From assembly GCA_948146395.1 (NCBI GenBank), contig OX411559.1:3024501-3088500 (forward strand): a DNA stretch of 64,000 nucleotides, read 5' to 3'. The notes below the pieces were generated by a model. That model made no database searches and was not told where the DNA came from. It saw only the letters and a program-made list of their open reading frames with translations. The translations under genes and the position numbers were made by a program. This document shows positions 33,777 through 45,092 of this stretch, in pieces (positions within the stretch are counted from its first letter, which is position 1; each line of letters begins with the position of its first letter). Origin of the DNA: Fragum whitleyi (Eukaryota; Mollusca; Bivalvia; Cardiida; Cardiidae).

Positions 33777-36295
33777 TTATTGACTCTCAGCCATGTTTCT
33801 CACAATTGCCCAAGTCTCTTTCTCTGCTGTGTTAGCTTCGGTATGATTTAGAATAGTCCAGGCCAGTGTTAGACTTTTTTTATATCCTCTTATAGAAGGG
33901 GTTATTCCATTCTGTTTACAAGTGTATATATATTTCTTAAATAAGAGAAAAGTGATATCGATTTTCACTAGTCTTTCACCACATCCTAACATGACGTCTT
34001 GACTTTTAAGATGGAAATTAGGGTAAAAATGCCTTATATTTCTGATTGTTTCAATGATCAAAGGTTTAACTTTAATGCATTCATAAAACAAGTGGATTAG
34101 GGATTCAACACTTAATTCACAGAAACTGCACATATTAGTTTCTGACAATTTCATTTTAAAGAGAAGTGTATTTGTGGGTAGGATTCTGTGGACAATTCTT
34201 AACTGTAACCACTGTAGATATCTATCTGCGGTTATTTGAAAAACATTTGTATATATATTATTCCAACTATTTTTTATATCTGAGTAAATTGAAAGCCATT
34301 TACTTTTGCTTGTGGGAATTTCAACATTATCTATTAGTATTTTAAAAACGTACTGTTGGCATTTTTTATTAGTTAATATTGGTCTAAAGTAACAGGTTAT
34401 ACTAGGATTGTGATATTCTTTGAGAATGCTAGGTTTTTTTTTTCAAATTTATGTTTACATAAAAAGGAATTAATAGCTTTCTGAATTCCTATGTAGGTTA
34501 AAAAAATTACTTTAGTACCTGTCTGGTTTTGTACAGTAGCTAAACTCACAAAATTACCATTAGGAAGCAGTAGGTCTGTAATTAATCGAAAACCTTCTTC
34601 ATAAAGAATTTTATAATATACTGACTTTGAATCAATAAGTACATGTCTATTAAAGAAAATAGGGGAATTTACTATATCCTGGTAGTTTTTAAATGTGAAT
34701 TTGTCCATGTAGATCGCATACGCTTTCAAAACATCTTGCCAAAACATATTTTTAATTTTTTTTATTAATCCATTGCAGTAGTCTGTTCCCAAGTTTATTA
34801 CTTTTTCCATATCAATAAAGTTTTGGGCAAGGCGATAACAAGTATTTTCACTAAATAATACGATATTTTTCAACCACTTCACTTTCATTGAATGAACGAA
34901 ACTTTCAATTTCAGGTAGTTTTAGTCCCCCATCTGTGTGATCTTTAATAGCAACTGTGTTTTCTATTTTGGGTTTACCATCCCAAATGTAATTATTGAAA
35001 GACTCTTGCAATTTTTTGATAAAAGCATAATCAGGTGTGGGTGAACTTATGAAAAGGTGTGTAAGTAATGGTAAGAGAAGTGTTTTAACGACTGTTATTC
35101 TACCAAGAGGAGTTAACTTACGTTTTTTCCAATAGCTTATACATTTTTCTATGTTCTTAACTTTAGTTTCAAAATTTAGAAAGAGCATATTACTTAAATT
35201 AACATCAAAATTGATTCCTAGTAATTTAAATTGTGTTTCTCCCCAAGAGAGTTTCCACCTTGTTTTAATAGAATGGGTGCTATATTTCTTTGCCCCAATC
35301 CATATTACTTTTGTTTTGTCAAAATTTACTTTAAGACCAGATAAATTGGTGAAATCATTGAGTGTTTCCAAAACAGCATTTAAACTTTGTTCTGATCCAT
35401 CTAGAAATAATGTTGTATCATCTGCAAATTTGGAGATTATATATTCTTCTCCATTTACTTTTATACCAGTGATATTCTTGCACTTCTTTATCTTGTAATT
35501 TAGAATTTGAGCACAAAGGATAAAAATGTAAGGAGATAAAGGACCACCCTGTCTACAGCCGCGTTTAACTGTGAAGTAATCCGATAAAAATCCATTTAAT
35601 TGTACACAAACTTCAGTATCATATAGAAATAGCCTTATCCATTTTTTTATCATTTCTCCAAAATTGAAGAATGAAAGTGTGTTTTCAATGAATCTAAATT
35701 CAATAGAGTCGAACGCTTTTTCAAAATCTATTAACATGAGTAGTCCTGCTATTTTTTTATCTTCACAGTATTGCATGATATCGTAGACCAATCGTGTATT
35801 TTCACCAATGTACCTATCCTTTATAAAGCCTATCTGATCTCGGGATACAAGAATGTTCAAAGTAGTTTTTATCCTATTTGCTATAGATCCTGATGCTAAT
35901 TTATAGATTACATTCAGCAAAGTGATTGGTCTCAAATTCTTAAGGAATTGTTTTTGTTTATTTTCCTTAGGAATACATATGATAGTCCCAATTTTTGTAT
36001 TTTTTGAAAAACTTCCAGCATTAAAGGCTTCGTTTAATGCTCTAACAACAAAATGTCCTATTTTTGTCCAAAATATTTTGTAAAAGTTTGTAGAGAAGCC
36101 ATCGCAGCCCGGACTTTTGTCATTCTTCATATTTTTTAATGTGGCTGTAACTTCTTCATAACTTAAATATCCTTCAAATGATAATTTCTGAGTTTCACTT
36201 AGTCTTTGAATTAAGCAATCCTTGAATTCAATCTCAAGATTGGTAGGTTTTGTCTGAGCATGACTACGATATAGCTTTTGATAATAACATTTCAC
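33777..36295 (-). pseudogene. LINE ORF2, reverse transcriptase and C-terminal part
   Basis: The main open stretch is 34,397-36,295 (632 codons). Reverse transcriptase landmarks are SPGCDGF (residues 61-67), LRPITLLN (121-128), LIDFEKAFDS with the first catalytic Asp (188-197), RGCRQGGPLSP (245-255) and the FADD catalytic box (290-293). Thumb-region residues such as KVKWLKN follow. A shift in the A-run near 34,440 leads to another frame that stays open through KPSILKEYHN and WLQLRIVHRILPT to NMCSFCELSVESLIHLFYEC, the C-terminal Cys/His motif, ending at 33,777. The catalytic residues seen are intact. Confidence 0.9.
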
Positions 36296-37564
36296 TTCTT
36301 TTAAGAATTTCCTTTTGAGAATTAATTATTGTGCCATTTTCAGTTTCAATAAAAGGCATATTCTTAGTACTTAGATGTTGTTTTTCAAGATTGCAAAAGT
36401 ATTTTGTATTTCTTTCTCCATTATCGATCCAGTGAGCACGGGACCTGACAAAAGCCCCCTTTAATTTTATCTTTCTTAATTCTTGTAGCTCCTCTTGCAA
36501 ATTCAGCAATATCTCTTTATTGTTTTCATCTAAATTTTCTTCATTTTTTTTAATCTTGTTGCCAAGGGTTATTTCATATTTATTTTGTTCTTTCACTTTA
36601 AAGCTGGAGAATGAAATAGTCTCTCCTCTGAGTTCCATTAAGAGTAACTCTAAAAATAATTGATCATTAATAGTGAATATTATTTCTGATTTATCTATAT
36701 TTAAAACTTCATTTCTATCATAAACTGGTATACAATATTTCAATATTATTTCGTCTATCTTCTTATTGATACATTTTACATATTCCGAATCATACAGAAG
36801 GCTATTGTTAACTTCCAAAAACCTTTTCCGTGTTCTAATGTTGAAAATTTCATATTCAGATCTATCATAGAATGATCCGATTTATAACTTATATCAATTT
36901 TGCTATTTTGAAGAAATTTTTCCAAGGATTCAGTTAAAAGAAAAAAATCTATTCTTCCTTGCTGACAAGGATTAAGTCTTTACCAAGTAAAGGCCGATTT
37001 GTCACCATTGATATGTCTATATGTGTCAATAAGATTTATTTCTTGTATTTTTGAGACTAAAAAATCTCGTGCATTTTTATTAAGATTTGTGTTCTTATAA
37101 TTTTTGTAGTCTAATTTAGGATTAAGTACCAGATTAAAATCGCCGCATAGTATAAAATTATTCTTTTGTGATATTGTATTGATTGCTAGGAACACGTCTT
37201 GGAAGAAACTGGGACTATCTGTATTTGGTGCATAGATGTTCACGACATCGAAATCGACATCGCAAAAACTTAATGTTAATATAATAAAACGTCCATGATC
37301 ATCCTTTTTCATATTCTTCACTTTGATTCCTGATTCTTTTCTAAGTAAAATTGCAACTCCTTTTGCATTAGATTTACCATGACTAAAATAGCATTCACCA
37401 TTCCATTCAGAGTGAATGGTTTTTTCCATATCAGCTATAAGATGTGTTTCTTGTAAGCAGACAATTCCTGCTTTTTTCTCTTTGAATAAAGCAAAATTAT
37501 CAAAACGCTTTCTATTGTTATTTAGACCCCGGCAATTGTATGAAATGAGTTTGAGGCTATCCAT
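36264..37564 (-). pseudogene. LINE ORF2, APE endonuclease and linker part
   Basis: The likely start is ATG at 37,564 (MDSLKLISYNCRGLN). Endonuclease motifs in order are SYNCRGLN, LQETH (about residue 40), IYAPN (about 122) and GDFN (about 150). After an in-frame TAA at 36,980-36,982 the same frame continues with GRIDFF and KSDHSMI, the C-terminal endonuclease motifs. A one-base loss near 36,808 shifts the frame into the linker (36,264-36,818), which contains RSRAHWIDNGERNTKYF, a conserved pre-RT motif of this LINE group. A one-base gain near 36,300 shifts it again into the reverse transcriptase. The enzyme would nick target DNA. Confidence 0.85.
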
Positions 37565-37805
37565 ACTTAATTTCGTTATTAATGAAAAACACTGTTTCAA
37601 ACACTAATAGATGAGAGTCAATGATTGTTCAAAGGTTTGAGCATAGTAGTTTAGGCTTAACATAAAACATTGTACAAATTTTGGAATTCAGAGACAACAT
37701 AGAGAACTTAATATGAGATCAAAACACGAAAATTGTTTCATATATATTTGTAGTACAAATAATGTCTAATTTAGTGCTTTGGTGGTTTTAAGTATAAACT
37801 TCCAT

Positions 37806-38228
37806 TATTGATATCATAAAATTGACATTACTATTGTCATTTATCTCAATCAAAACCATTCTAGATCTCTCACTTAGCGCTCCATTCATTCATTCATTCC
37901 AAACACTCACTCAAACCATTCAAAAATACTCCAAATTCACTATAACAATTAATATCAAGAACTGCATTAAAGATAGATATAGCTAGTCAAAAATCGCGAT
38001 TTCAATGACATAATTGAAATAATACGCGTCTGATTGATTCTTCAGTGAAGAAATAGGAATCAAATGAAGCTATTAATAGGACTTGTATGCATATTCTAAT
38101 TAAGAGAGAAAATGAATATCGCTAATTTTGTGCATCCTCTGTAATTTTACTCAAAACCCACTCATCCCACTCATATATTTTGATTCCAAAATCATTCCAA
38201 AGTCTTTCACACCATGTTGTTTACTTTA
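37806..38228 (-). mobile_element. Family A MITE, inverted
   Basis: Starts near ATCATAAAATTGACATTAC and ends ACCATGTTGTTTACTTT. TAGCGCTCCATTCATTC and AAACACTCACTCAAACC motifs are clear. One palindrome arm and its neighbour are deleted near 38,135. Confidence 0.8.
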
Positions 38229-38689
38229 TGCCCAAATGCAATGCATTTACGATCGGAAAGAATAGAAGATTTCTTTTCTTCAAGGGTATCGACCGAAGTA
38301 CCGCCAGAAGCCGAATTTAAAAAAAAAAAATGACAAAAACTTAATCGTGTAGAAAACTCTACTACAATGAGATTCGATCTGTTAAGGCAAGGAAAAAAGA
38401 AAGATGCTCCTGAAATTAGCGGAATTCCATTCTGAAGAAATATAGCAACTACTAATACCTAAAAGATTAATCTTAATTTTTTAGCCAAGTATTTACGCAT
38501 GCAATTCCGCCTGTTTGCATTCTACCAAAGGTCAAGGTCAAAGTTTTCGTCAATTGAGAAATTTCATATCGATACATGCGAAAAAGGAAACATATTACAT
38601 GAAAAATATCAATTTCGACTGGATATAAATAGACAGGTTCCGTCACTGACCGGCTTGCCGCATCGATTCAAGCTATTTTTTTAAATGAA
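38229..38689. other. Mostly unrecognised; family J trace
   Basis: About 38,260-38,345 echoes family J interior words (GGTATCGACCGAAGTACC, GCCAGAAGCCGAATTTA versus 7,480-7,530). No gene is seen. Confidence 0.45.
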
Positions 38690-38805
38690 CTGTTGATTGT
38701 GACATACCCATTTGTGATTCTTAAACATCGGAAAATGCACACATTTCCAAATCTAAGAATCAGTTTTGTATTTTTTTCTATGAAGAAATATGAAAGAGCA
38801 GCTTT
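38690..38805 (-). mobile_element. Family K end fragment
   Basis: Reverse complement of the left ~105 bp of 46,618-47,161: GAAAGAGCAGCTTT at the end and GCACACATTTCCAAATCTAA inside. The rest of the element is missing. Confidence 0.6.
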
Positions 38806-38815
38806 GAAGTTGAAT

Positions 38816-39185
38816 TGTGAGAATGAGGGAGAAAATAAATTGAAATGAATATAGTCAAGTATGAGTGATGTACCATAGCTTCCTTCAATGTATGTGGAGC
38901 GTGTTTTGAAATTCAATGGGGGGGATAATCAAATATCGCTAATTTTGTTCATGATGAACAAAATTAGCGATATTCGTTACCCCCATTTAATGAAATCTAC
39001 ACACTTCTCCGTTTTTGTGTCTTCATGGACCAATCAGACACCTGAAAATCGACACGTGCCAATAAAATTCTAGAATAAAGTAATCGATTTGAATTAGAAG
39101 TTGATCGACTTGAACTATGTCGAATTGTTGGGACGTTTTTTATCGATTTGAGTAAGTGTTTGGAATGAATAAATGGAGCGCTGAT
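38816..39185 (+). mobile_element. Family A MITE, right end lost
   Basis: The central palindrome at about 38,933-38,974 is perfect. The right part runs to TAAATGGAGCGCTGA and then stops without the terminal repeat. The left end is blurred. Confidence 0.75.
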
Positions 39186-39669
39186 AAGTTACATGGGTCT
39201 CTATTTAATTTTTAATTCTATGGTCTTTACTCGTAAACTGCTAAATATGTCAGAAAATAGTTTTTCTGCGCATAATACATAAGAATATAATATCTGTCAC
39301 GAGAATTGAGACATTTCGAATTAAACCGTTTCTAGAATATAAGAGCCTTTCTGAGTACCATTACATAAGATGTACCGCCGAGCGACACGCGTCATTTAAA
39401 GAGAAATTGTCTCTTTTTTGGAGACAAGGGCATTAGAAATTAATAATGCTAGCAAGGGAGCTATGTGGGAAACGCTTTTTTTTTCATATTCTTACCATGA
39501 CAGTCAAACCAAGAATCTAGTTTATTCTAATGAGTAGCAACGACAGGGTTTCATTAAGAAATTAAAATTTAAGACTTGCTTTACACCTCTCATCTGAAGC
39601 TCCGAATTCTATTTCATTCCGTGACTTTTTTATGACGTATTAGTGTTGTGCTTCCTTATTTTTTACGTA
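39186..39669. other. No gene seen
   Basis: Unrecognised sequence before the duplicated block. Confidence 0.4.
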
Positions 39670-39922
39670 CTTGCATAGGATACTTTGCCAATAGAAAATC
39701 GAAAGTTTACTCAATTTTCTAGAGAGTTGACCTTGCTAATTATTTCTTTTTTAGACATATTTTGTCGTCGACAATCTTGTTTTGTGTCTCTGGACAAAGC
39801 CTTCATAGGAAAACTGTCAAATAAAAGCTGTGTAATTTGACCACAATTAGATTCTGAGACCATGAATAATTCAATGACGTTTTGACGGCGGACGTCATCA
39901 ATTCACCATTCTATTCAGATCT

Positions 39923-40166
39923 GAGCCCGAGGTTATAAAACTTTTCTCAGGCTCTACCGAGAATTTTCTCAAATTTCAAATATGGAATAGATGTATGAAA
40001 ATGAAAGATAATATCAATAAATTGTTATTCATAACAACTTATTAATATTATGTTTCATTTTCTTGCATTAAATGAGTATTAAAACAGAATTACGGTTTTA
40101 ATCTCAAATTGAAATTTAAGAAAATTTTAAATTGAGAACGAGAAAAGTTTTTTACCTCTTGGCCAG
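39923..40166. mobile_element. Family L palindromic MITE
   Basis: GAGCCCGAGGTTATAAAAC at the left is inverted as GTTTTTTACCTCTTGGC at the right, with arms including TTTTCTCAGGCTC and GAGAACGAGAAAA. The centre is GTTGTTATTCATAACAAC-like. Confidence 0.65.
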
Positions 40167-41075
40167 ATATTCCATTCGAACTTCAGTGTAAAAAGATATT
40201 AGCCTCTATGTCAATAGTTATATACAAGTGCTGGCCATCTCGGTAGGTATGGCAAAATCGTCTCTAATTACTTAGAATCTTTAGAAATTTCGTGCGACAT
40301 CGAAACGTCATTTTGGAGTGTAAAATAGCGACCATTTTTTTTTGGTATTTTCAACAAGTTTTGCATTTTATTTTTGACTTAACGCATAATTCGACCTTTT
40401 TGTGCAAGATTTCCTTTAATGAATAATAACGGGTGGGCACAAACCCAATGTTACTTTCCTCTTTACGGCTGGAAAAAGAGACGGTCAAAAGTTTGAGGGA
40501 ATTTACCGAGAAATGTATTGACTGAAAGATGAGGTATTGAATGAAGATTCAATGATGTCAAATCAAATTTGGGAACCTAAGACAACACCGGAAAAAGAGT
40601 ACAAAATTATATAGAACTAAGTAGGCCAAAATCCGGTGGGTTTGATGAGTGCGGTCAATGTAGACGGAACAGGATAGAACCTATTTTCTAGTTGTTTTTT
40701 TTTTATTTATTTTGAAGAATGACTCTTTTTAACTAAATAGTTTTTTTGTTAGCCAAACATAGTATTGCATACCATTAATAGATTTATAAGTTTACGCCCT
40801 TCATCCATTTATTCACATGGTAAACAAGTTAATTCTGCATGTGTAAGTGACAGACTAGGACCTATTAGACCTCTGTTATTTACTTCGAATCATTGTTTTT
40901 CGAGTTTGTTTTTTTTCTTCAGTTATTCTATTTACGTGTACACGAATTACATAAAACATTGCTCATCTGAGACAATTATGAATATCATGAAATTAACCAT
41001 GTAAATGAATCAAGAATTATTTCGGGATGAAACTGAATGAGTGTGATTGGCAAGTTTTGAAAAGGATCAACGGTA
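40167..41075 (+). other. Sequence unique to duplication copy 1; no gene seen
   Basis: Absent from copy 2, where the flanks join at 49,577. About 40,976-41,075 resembles a worn left end of family A (TATCATGAAATTAACC, ATTTCGGGATGAAACTGAA). The rest is unrecognised. Confidence 0.5.
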
Positions 41076-41617
41076 GAGGGTGGATAATGAAATTTCAAAC
41101 ATGTCGTTCAACTATTCTAACGAATTGATGGCTATTCTATCCCCCTTTGATAAAGTTATACTTAATTTAAGTGAAAAGAGTATTTGTTGATTTCACTGAG
41201 GTAAGAAACTAAAAACTTAATCACACTGTATGAATACGCGAACCGGATTCATAGATGAATGTGATTAATTGTTTCATACCTCCAAGAAAATAAAAATCAT
41301 CTATTCATATTTTATAATTTACTATAACTAAGCAATAACAGAACAAAAATTCTTAATTATGAGACATATTTTCGCGCAAGCTTATAGAATATAGGTGTAT
41401 TTTCAAAAATTGATTGATTTGAATGCAATTTGTGTTGAGTTTCAGAGCAATCTCGGGATATTTAAAATGTTTAAGTGCGTCGGATGATTGTCATAAGTAG
41501 AGCGTTGGGCGGACGATTTAGAAGAGATTTTGTTGTGGGATTGGCTCTAATTTACGATATAGCTAACTGCGTTGACCCCAACTTGTCTTCAGACAGGAAC
41601 AATGGGGAACATCTTGC

Positions 41618-42115
41618 ATGTCAAGTGTTTTTGTGAATGATGTTCACTTGAATGAACCTAAATTTTCGATGTTTCATTTAGTAACTTGCCTATCAATCGA
41701 TATTAGTCCACGTCAAATACGTACTTTTTGCACATGGTTGTTTGTCTTCCCCACCTTCTGTCCCGGTGATATACGCCTCATTTACTCCCAAATTAAGTTA
41801 AATTTGAAGAAAAATGGTACTTGCAAACACAAATATCGTCAACTATTTTTTAGACTGATTATATCAAAATTAACGCATGAACCGCCATTCAAATTATTGC
41901 ATAATTTCTATTGTATTTCGTGGTTTGAAAAGCGTCTGACGATTTTTTTTATCAAACAGTATTATGATTTTACGACGAACGAATTTAGCAATAGCTTTTC
42001 CTCTCTCTCATTAAGCATCAAGGACAAATTGTTTGTAAGCCGAAGGGTTGGCGCAATTATAATTTCTTCCTCAGAATCATTTACTCTTATTCAGCCAGAA
42101 TACTCGTGTTTTTGA
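41618..42115 (+). other. 165-codon ORF, probably not a gene
   Basis: The corresponding region of copy 2 (50,135-50,572) is also open for 145 codons, but the two proteins diverge strongly, change frame relative to each other and share only short words such as KNGTCK and ISKL. That is not the pattern of a constrained protein. The DNA is roughly 80% similar by eye. Confidence 0.3.
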
Positions 42116-42266
42116 CGAAACAAATAAATGAATCATTTGAAATAAAGTATTCAATTTCACATGTCACTAAGAATAACTTACGGAACCAAAGTTTATCTGC
42201 GATATATGGTGAAATGTTTGGATCATTGTGTAAGTTTAAACAAAATATGCGAATGATAAAAATGAC

Positions 42267-42640
42267 TTACAGTTAACAAAATCGTGAAATTGACAAAATG
42301 AATCATTTCGGAATGAAATTGAATGAGCGTAAGGAGCGTGTTTTTAATGATTTTCAAGGGAGGTAAAATATAATCGATAATTTCGTGCAATGGAGATATA
42401 TTTGCTTAATTAAAGTCTACATATTTATCTGAGTTTTTGTCTTCAGGTCAAATACGACGCTAGCAACACCAGCCAATAAAAATCATGCAACTATGTTGAT
42501 TTGAAATATTGATCCTTTTGTATGATTTTGAAGCGTTTTTGAACAATTTTCGGGCGTTTTTAAGTAATTGAAACGAGTGTCTAGAATTGAATGAGTGGGG
42601 CGCGAGAGATTTTGAATGGTGTTGAATGAGATTTGTCAAA
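42267..42640 (+). mobile_element. Family A MITE, right end truncated
   Basis: Starts TTACAGTTAACAAAATCG and ends abruptly at GAGATTTGTCAA. The central palindrome is eroded (TAATCGATAATTTCGTGC). The matching copy in the second duplicate is 51,198-51,601, with the same truncation. Confidence 0.75.
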
Positions 42641-42955
42641 CTCTTGATACATTATGATCCTAAAGAATCCATGCATACTACATACTGGAGAGAATTAAAT
42701 TTTCAGGCATGTAAGGTTATTGTCATTTTGGAAATAAACTTTTCAGCAAGTCATGACTTCTTCGAATGTTTTGCCCTCAAAGCCGGAATCCAAGGATTAA
42801 TTTCCAAGAAAATAGGGACGATTTTTACGAAGCTATTATCATCCTTAATGAAGTCATTTACAGTCGCATTCATGTTGTCAAAGCAACCATCACAAATGAC
42901 AGAGCAGGGATACTTTGTGATTAGCATATTGATTTCGGAATATCATAGCATGACA
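42631..42955. other. 325-bp near-identical island between duplicates, open in both directions
   Basis: The segment matches 51,590-51,914 at all but three of 325 positions, with no gaps, while neighbouring parts differ by roughly 7-10%. The plus frame of 42,626-42,997 is open across the island. A minus ORF, 42,751-42,927, encodes 58 residues including YPCSVICDGCFDNMNATVND and ending HSKKS. The three differences are silent in both frames. No family is recognised. Gene conversion and selection are both possible. Confidence 0.45.
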
Positions 42956-43176
42956 GTGTGGTGTCCGTGGTTTAGATATAGAGCGTCGGCCTCTTGACCA
43001 AAAGGTTCTGAGTTCGATTCCCGGGAGCGGCTATCGATCTTTGTTCTTTCATTGGCCCACACATTCGGCGCGAGTACTGGTGAATTTTCCATGAAGCAGA
43101 ATCAAGAGGGATTTATCTAAGTTGTAAGAACTTGTTTCCCAATCGATGTTAAATATAATAGGTTTAAACATAAACC
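42956..43176 (+). mobile_element. tRNA-headed SINE (family SA, copy 2)
   Basis: Flanked by ATAGCATGACA (42,945-42,955 and 43,177-43,187). The head reads GTCCGTGGTTTAGATATAG (A-box region), GGCCTCTTGACC and GAGTTCGATTCCCGGG (B box GTTCGATTCCC). The body has GGCGCGAGTACTGGTG. The same insertion with the same duplication exists in the other duplicate, so it predates the duplication. Confidence 0.88.
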
Positions 43177-43394
43177 ATAGCATGACATCTGTAGAATCGA
43201 AGAGCTGCTGTTACCATGTTATAGAAGTGAAAGGAGGATAAAACTATCATCTAAAGAGGAATACAATCCCAGAACTTATAAGATCGTTGACTAGTGGTTG
43301 TAAACCCTTCCCGCTCTGTTTAATGTTTATTTCTGGCGTACTTAAGCTTTGACAGGCAGTAGAGTCAATGGGCATTATAGGTCAAAGGTCATTC

Positions 43395-43852
43395 TGGGCC
43401 AAAGGTTATAAAACTTTTCTCAGAATCAGGCTCAATTTCTCAAATTTTATATTAAAATAAATGTATGAAAATAAAAGACGATATTAATAAGTTGTTATAG
43501 TGCGGTTTTATTGACTTGAATCTGACCCCTGCTATTTAGATGAATAAAAATCTGATTATTCCTACTCGGATTTGCACGTGCTTTTATAGGAATGAATAAC
43601 AAACGATATTGAATTTATTTTACATTCTGTTAATTGATAAAATATGTCGGTAATTGTTATTTAAGCATTTTATTCCACAGAGGTCAAATTCGGGTCAAAT
43701 TAACCAGGCTATATTTATAACAACTTATTAACATCATCTTTTATGTTAATACATTAAAATGAGTATCTAAACAGAATATCGGCTTTAACCTCAATTTTAG
43801 ATTTGAGAAACTTTTGAATTGAGCCTGAAAAAAAGTTTTAAAACCTCGTGCC
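43395..43852. mobile_element. Family L palindromic MITE, split by a small TIR element
   Basis: Arms are GGCCAAAGGTTATAAAAC and GTTTTAAAACCTCGTGCCC. The interior matches 52,372-52,614 except for the 214-bp insertion at 43,498-43,711. Confidence 0.75.
43498..43711. mobile_element. 214-bp TIR element with TA target, empty site in copy 2
   Basis: Inverted ends TAGTGCGGTTTTATTGAC and GTCAAATTAACCAGGCTA, each continuing into a GAAT/TGACC-like match. Deleting the element and one TA gives the uninterrupted sequence of 52,372-52,614 at that point. A TA target suggests a Tc1/mariner-type mover. Confidence 0.78.
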
Positions 43853-43950
43853 CTGATCTGACACTCTACTGTCTGCTCTCCTTTATATATTGTTACACAA
43901 GTATTTACCCATACTGTTTGAAATGTGTAAAAAATGTAATTTGTAAGAAA

Positions 43951-44195
43951 TGTGACCCGTCATGCGAAAAGGTACCATCTTGGTTGTGCGGATTGCGCAG
44001 ACTGACTAGGATCGAAACTTTTCACACTTGGCTTATTTTCTGAATCTAGAATGATCAATCTACCTTCCTGTGGAATAACTTTTAAATTTCGACATCTGGT
44101 TGATTTATGCTGGACCGAATCTTTTTTTTTTTTTTTTTTTTTTTTCAAATATTTATTTTACAGAGTTTCAAGATGGTCCCTTTTGACGGGTCACA
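43951..44195. mobile_element. Family G MITE
   Basis: Ends TGTGACCCGTCATGCGAAAA and CCTTTTGACGGGTCACA-like, containing a poly-T run at 44,120-44,144. The matching copy is 52,712-52,939, where the run is only six T. Confidence 0.8.
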
Positions 44196-44335
44196 AATTG
44201 GTTTCAGCATGACTTATATTGTCATTATATACAGCTGTGCATTCATAGCTGGCCAACAATACCCTCGGTCATTGGACTTCAATAAGTCCACGTGTCCTCG
44301 ATAAATTATATAGAAAATCTATCAGATAGATAGTC

Positions 44336-44533
44336 TGAATGGAGTTTTATGCAGCTTTCAACATTTTTTTCAGTTATATCGTGGCGACTGGAGCACCTAA
44401 CAATGGTTTCCTGGTATTTCTCTCACCAGTACAACCACAACATCCTTTCCTAGCCTCCAGCTGCTTTCTCACATAGGTCTACGATTATCAACCCATTGGT
44501 GAGAGACAAATAGTCGGAAAGAATGAGTGCCGC
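44336..44533 (-). mobile_element. SINE family SB, head truncated (copy 1 of duplicate)
   Basis: Shares CAGTTATATCG, TCCTGGTATTTCTCTCACCAG and AATGAGTGCCGCCG with 17,173-17,438 but loses the tRNA-like part after GCCGCCG. Confidence 0.72.
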
Positions 44534-44612
44534 CGTCGGCGATCGATCATTGTGTTCTTTCATTTTTCATCTTAGGAGATTCTATCATGTCATTTCTCTA
44601 TTTCTTTTGTAG

Positions 44613-45092
44613 TAAGTAAAATCGTGAAATTGACATTCTTCTAAATCAAAGCAATTCTAATTTTAGACTGGTACTACTGTCGACTCATGTATGAAGCCTC
44701 TCTTATGATAGTCGAAAGTGGGACCAGTCTATTCTAAAGCGCCCACTTAGCGCTCCATTCGTTCATTCCAAACACTCACTCAAATCATTCAAAATTCCAA
44801 ATGTCTAAGAGATGTAAGATCTATCTACAAATTCATTCAGAATAAATATAGGTAGAAAAAACTTGCGACTTCACTGACATAGTTGGAATTGTAAGCGTCT
44901 GACTAGTTCTTGAAGAAATAGAAAGCTATTCATGGAACTTGTTTGCCAATTTATTAAAGGGAGGTTTAACATATCGCTGATTATGTTCACCCTGAACAAG
45001 ATAAGCGATATTGGATTACATCCCTTTAATTTCATTCTAAAGTCAGTCAAAAATCATTCATCTTGTCAATTTCGTAATGTTATTAACTATAA
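44613..45092 (-). mobile_element. Family A MITE, inverted
   Basis: Starts AGTAAGTAAAATCGTGAAA and ends GTCAATTTCGTAATGTTATT. The palindrome ATATCGCTGATTATGTTC / GAACAAGATAAGCGATAT is intact. It contains the 69-bp insertion at 44,662. Confidence 0.82.
44662..44730. mobile_element. 69-bp TIR element, absent from copy 2
   Basis: Ends AGACTGGTACTACTGTCGACT and, inverted, AGTCGAAAGTGGGACCAGTCT. Flanked by ATTCTAAT / ATTCTAAA (7 of 8 bases), while copy 2 has a single ATTCTAAA. An ~8-bp duplication suggests a hAT-type mover (inference). Confidence 0.72.

Larger units (their letters stand above)
33511..37805 (-). mobile_element. Tx1/L1-like LINE, nearly complete ORF2
   Basis: A single minus-strand non-LTR retrotransposon lies between the family D element (ends 33,510) and a family A MITE (starts 37,806). 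The coding part runs from 37,564 down to 33,777: APE endonuclease, linker, reverse transcriptase, and a C-terminal Cys/His region. No ORF1 is visible upstream in the ~240 bp before the MITE, so the 5' end is truncated or lies beyond. The 3' untranslated part (33,511-33,776) is AT-rich without a clear poly-A. It is disabled by one stop and about three single-base shifts, mostly in homopolymers. Confidence 0.88.

Noticed and set aside
35151..35498. 115-codon plus-strand ORF
   Set aside because: Antisense shadow of the LINE reverse transcriptase.
41618..42115. 165-codon ORF with a 145-codon counterpart at 50,135-50,572
   Set aside because: The paralogous proteins diverge with frame changes and no conserved motif, so the openness looks accidental.
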